From an uncultured Synergistales bacterium (GTDB lineage: Bacteria > Synergistota > Synergistia > Synergistales > Aminobacteriaceae), in contig CAJOED010000165.1 of assembly GCA_905233335.1 (NCBI GenBank), forward strand, positions 1-6,385: DNA of 6,385 nucleotides, written 5' to 3'. The position numbers were made by a program, and so were the translations under genes. Of this stretch, positions 5,750 through 6,385 are shown piece by piece (the stretch's first letter is position 1; every line of letters starts with the position of its first letter). The notes under the pieces are model-generated. The model made no database searches. It saw only the letters and a list, made by a program, of their open reading frames with translations, and was not told the origin of the DNA.

Positions 5750-6385
5750 CTACTCTTCTTCTTCGTCTTCCTTCTTGTGAGCAGCTATGACTTTCTTCGC
5801 AATATCGCCGGGCACTTCCTCATAGTGTGAGTACTCCATCGAGAATGACCCTTCACCCGACGTCATCGACCGCAAGTCCGTAGCATACCTGAACATTTCC
5901 GCAAGAGGCACTTGTGCTTTCACGACCTGCAGTTTTCCGTGTCCTTCCATGCCCATAACACGTCCGCGACGGGAGTTGAAATCACCCATGACATCTCCCA
6001 TGAACTGATCCGGCACTGTTACTTCAACGTCCATAACAGGCTCAAGCAGTACGGGGTTAGCGTCCATTATGCCCTTCCTGAATGATAATCTCGTGGCGAG
6101 CTTGAACGACATTTCTGAGCTGTCGACATCGTGATATGAACCGTAATACAGCTCCGCGCTGAAATCAACAACAGGGAATCCCGCAAGAGGGCCGGCCGTC
6201 ATGTATTCGCGTAATCCTTTCTCGACCGCCGGTATGAAGTTACGAGGAACAGCACCGCCCACTACGCTGTCGATGAACTCAAAGCCTGCTCCACGTTCAA
6301 GCGGCCTGTAGCGAATGTACACGTCGCCATACTGCCCATGACCGCCCGACTGCTTCTTGTGTTTGCCCTGAGCTTCTGACATCTT
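5750..6385 (-). CDS. fusA: Elongation factor G family protein, C-terminal part
   Basis: EF-G is the GTPase that moves tRNA and mRNA through the ribosome. Only the last 212 residues are in the window; the frame is open at the right edge (Lys-Met-Ser...), and the GTPase domains lie outside. Domain IV is present with HKKQSGGHGQYGDVYIRYRP and AGPLAGFPVVDF, and the tip loop GSYHDVDSSE keeps the histidine equivalent to E. coli His583 (codon 6131-6133). Domain V follows with VLLEPVMDVEVTVP, GDVMGDFNSRRGRVMGME and VPLAEMFRYATDLRSMTSGE. The block HKKQSGGHGQYGD differs from the classical KxVRQSGGRGQYGHV form and looks like EF-G2-type paralogues, so this may not be the main translocase. The tail is strongly acidic (KKEDEEEE). 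A terminator follows directly. Confidence 0.9.
   Translation of the reverse strand, partial: KMSEAQGKHKKQSGGHGQYGDVYIRYRPLERGAGFEFIDSVVGGAVPRNFIPAVEKGLREYMTAGPLAGFPVVDFSAELYYGSYHDVDSSEMSFKLATRLSFRKGIMDANPVLLEPVMDVEVTVPDQFMGDVMGDFNSRRGRVMGMEGHGKLQVVKAQVPLAEMFRYATDLRSMTSGEGSFSMEYSHYEEVPGDIAKKVIAAHKKEDEEEE

Noticed and set aside
5352..5830. Plus-strand open frames of 62 and 81 codons opposite the radical SAM and EF-G genes
   Set aside because: They are shadows; the second runs through the EF-G terminator and reads its A/T tract as Phe- and Lys-rich protein.
1..6385. CRISPR array, tRNA, rRNA or complete insertion sequence
   Set aside because: No regularly spaced repeats, no tRNA cloverleaf, and no transposase or terminal inverted repeats were found on either strand.

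Overview
This 6.4 kb bacterial window carries two core translation genes at its edges: the end of an EF-G-type factor on the right and almost all of lysyl-tRNA synthetase on the left. Between them lie a small plus-strand pair and a minus-strand accessory block. Start sites mostly have strong AG-rich Shine-Dalgarno sites about 8 nt away, and TTG starts occur. Together with the SPASM-type radical SAM protein and the PrdX-type deacylase, this suggests an anaerobic gut- or rumen-type bacterium. Synergistota or a Firmicute would fit, but this is inferred from protein style only.

Left part: lysS (minus) runs off the window a few residues before its end. Its start faces, across about 70 bp, a plus-strand pair: a PrdX/ProX-type prolyl-tRNA deacylase-like protein starting at TTG 1579, and a STAS-domain anti-sigma-factor-antagonist-like protein that starts 2 nt after it. 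The STAS gene converges on a MATE transporter gene, with 5 nt between the two stop codons.

Middle part (all minus): reading right to left, a SPASM-type radical SAM protein, a 28-codon ORF, a clear Rho-independent terminator, an FkbM-family methyltransferase, a hairpin, and the MATE gene. The radical SAM and FkbM genes look like cell-surface glycan or secondary-modification genes placed between housekeeping genes.

The MATE gene is damaged at its 5' end. Well-conserved MATE sequence continues about 49 codons upstream of the first usable in-frame start (GTG 3541), with no initiation codon in that frame. The ATG with a Shine-Dalgarno site at 3687 reads out of frame and stops after five codons. 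The missing N-terminal motif (MATVKDMTEG...) is present about 1 kb away as the start of the 28-codon ORF, on the other side of fkbM. A 14-nt exact repeat is shared by the two sites. This split or duplicated gene start is the most unusual structure in the window.

Right part: the EF-G gene ends at 5750 and is followed by a strong terminator. The radical SAM gene therefore probably has its own promoter just downstream of that terminator. I see no CRISPR array, tRNA, rRNA, complete insertion sequence or clear new defence system.
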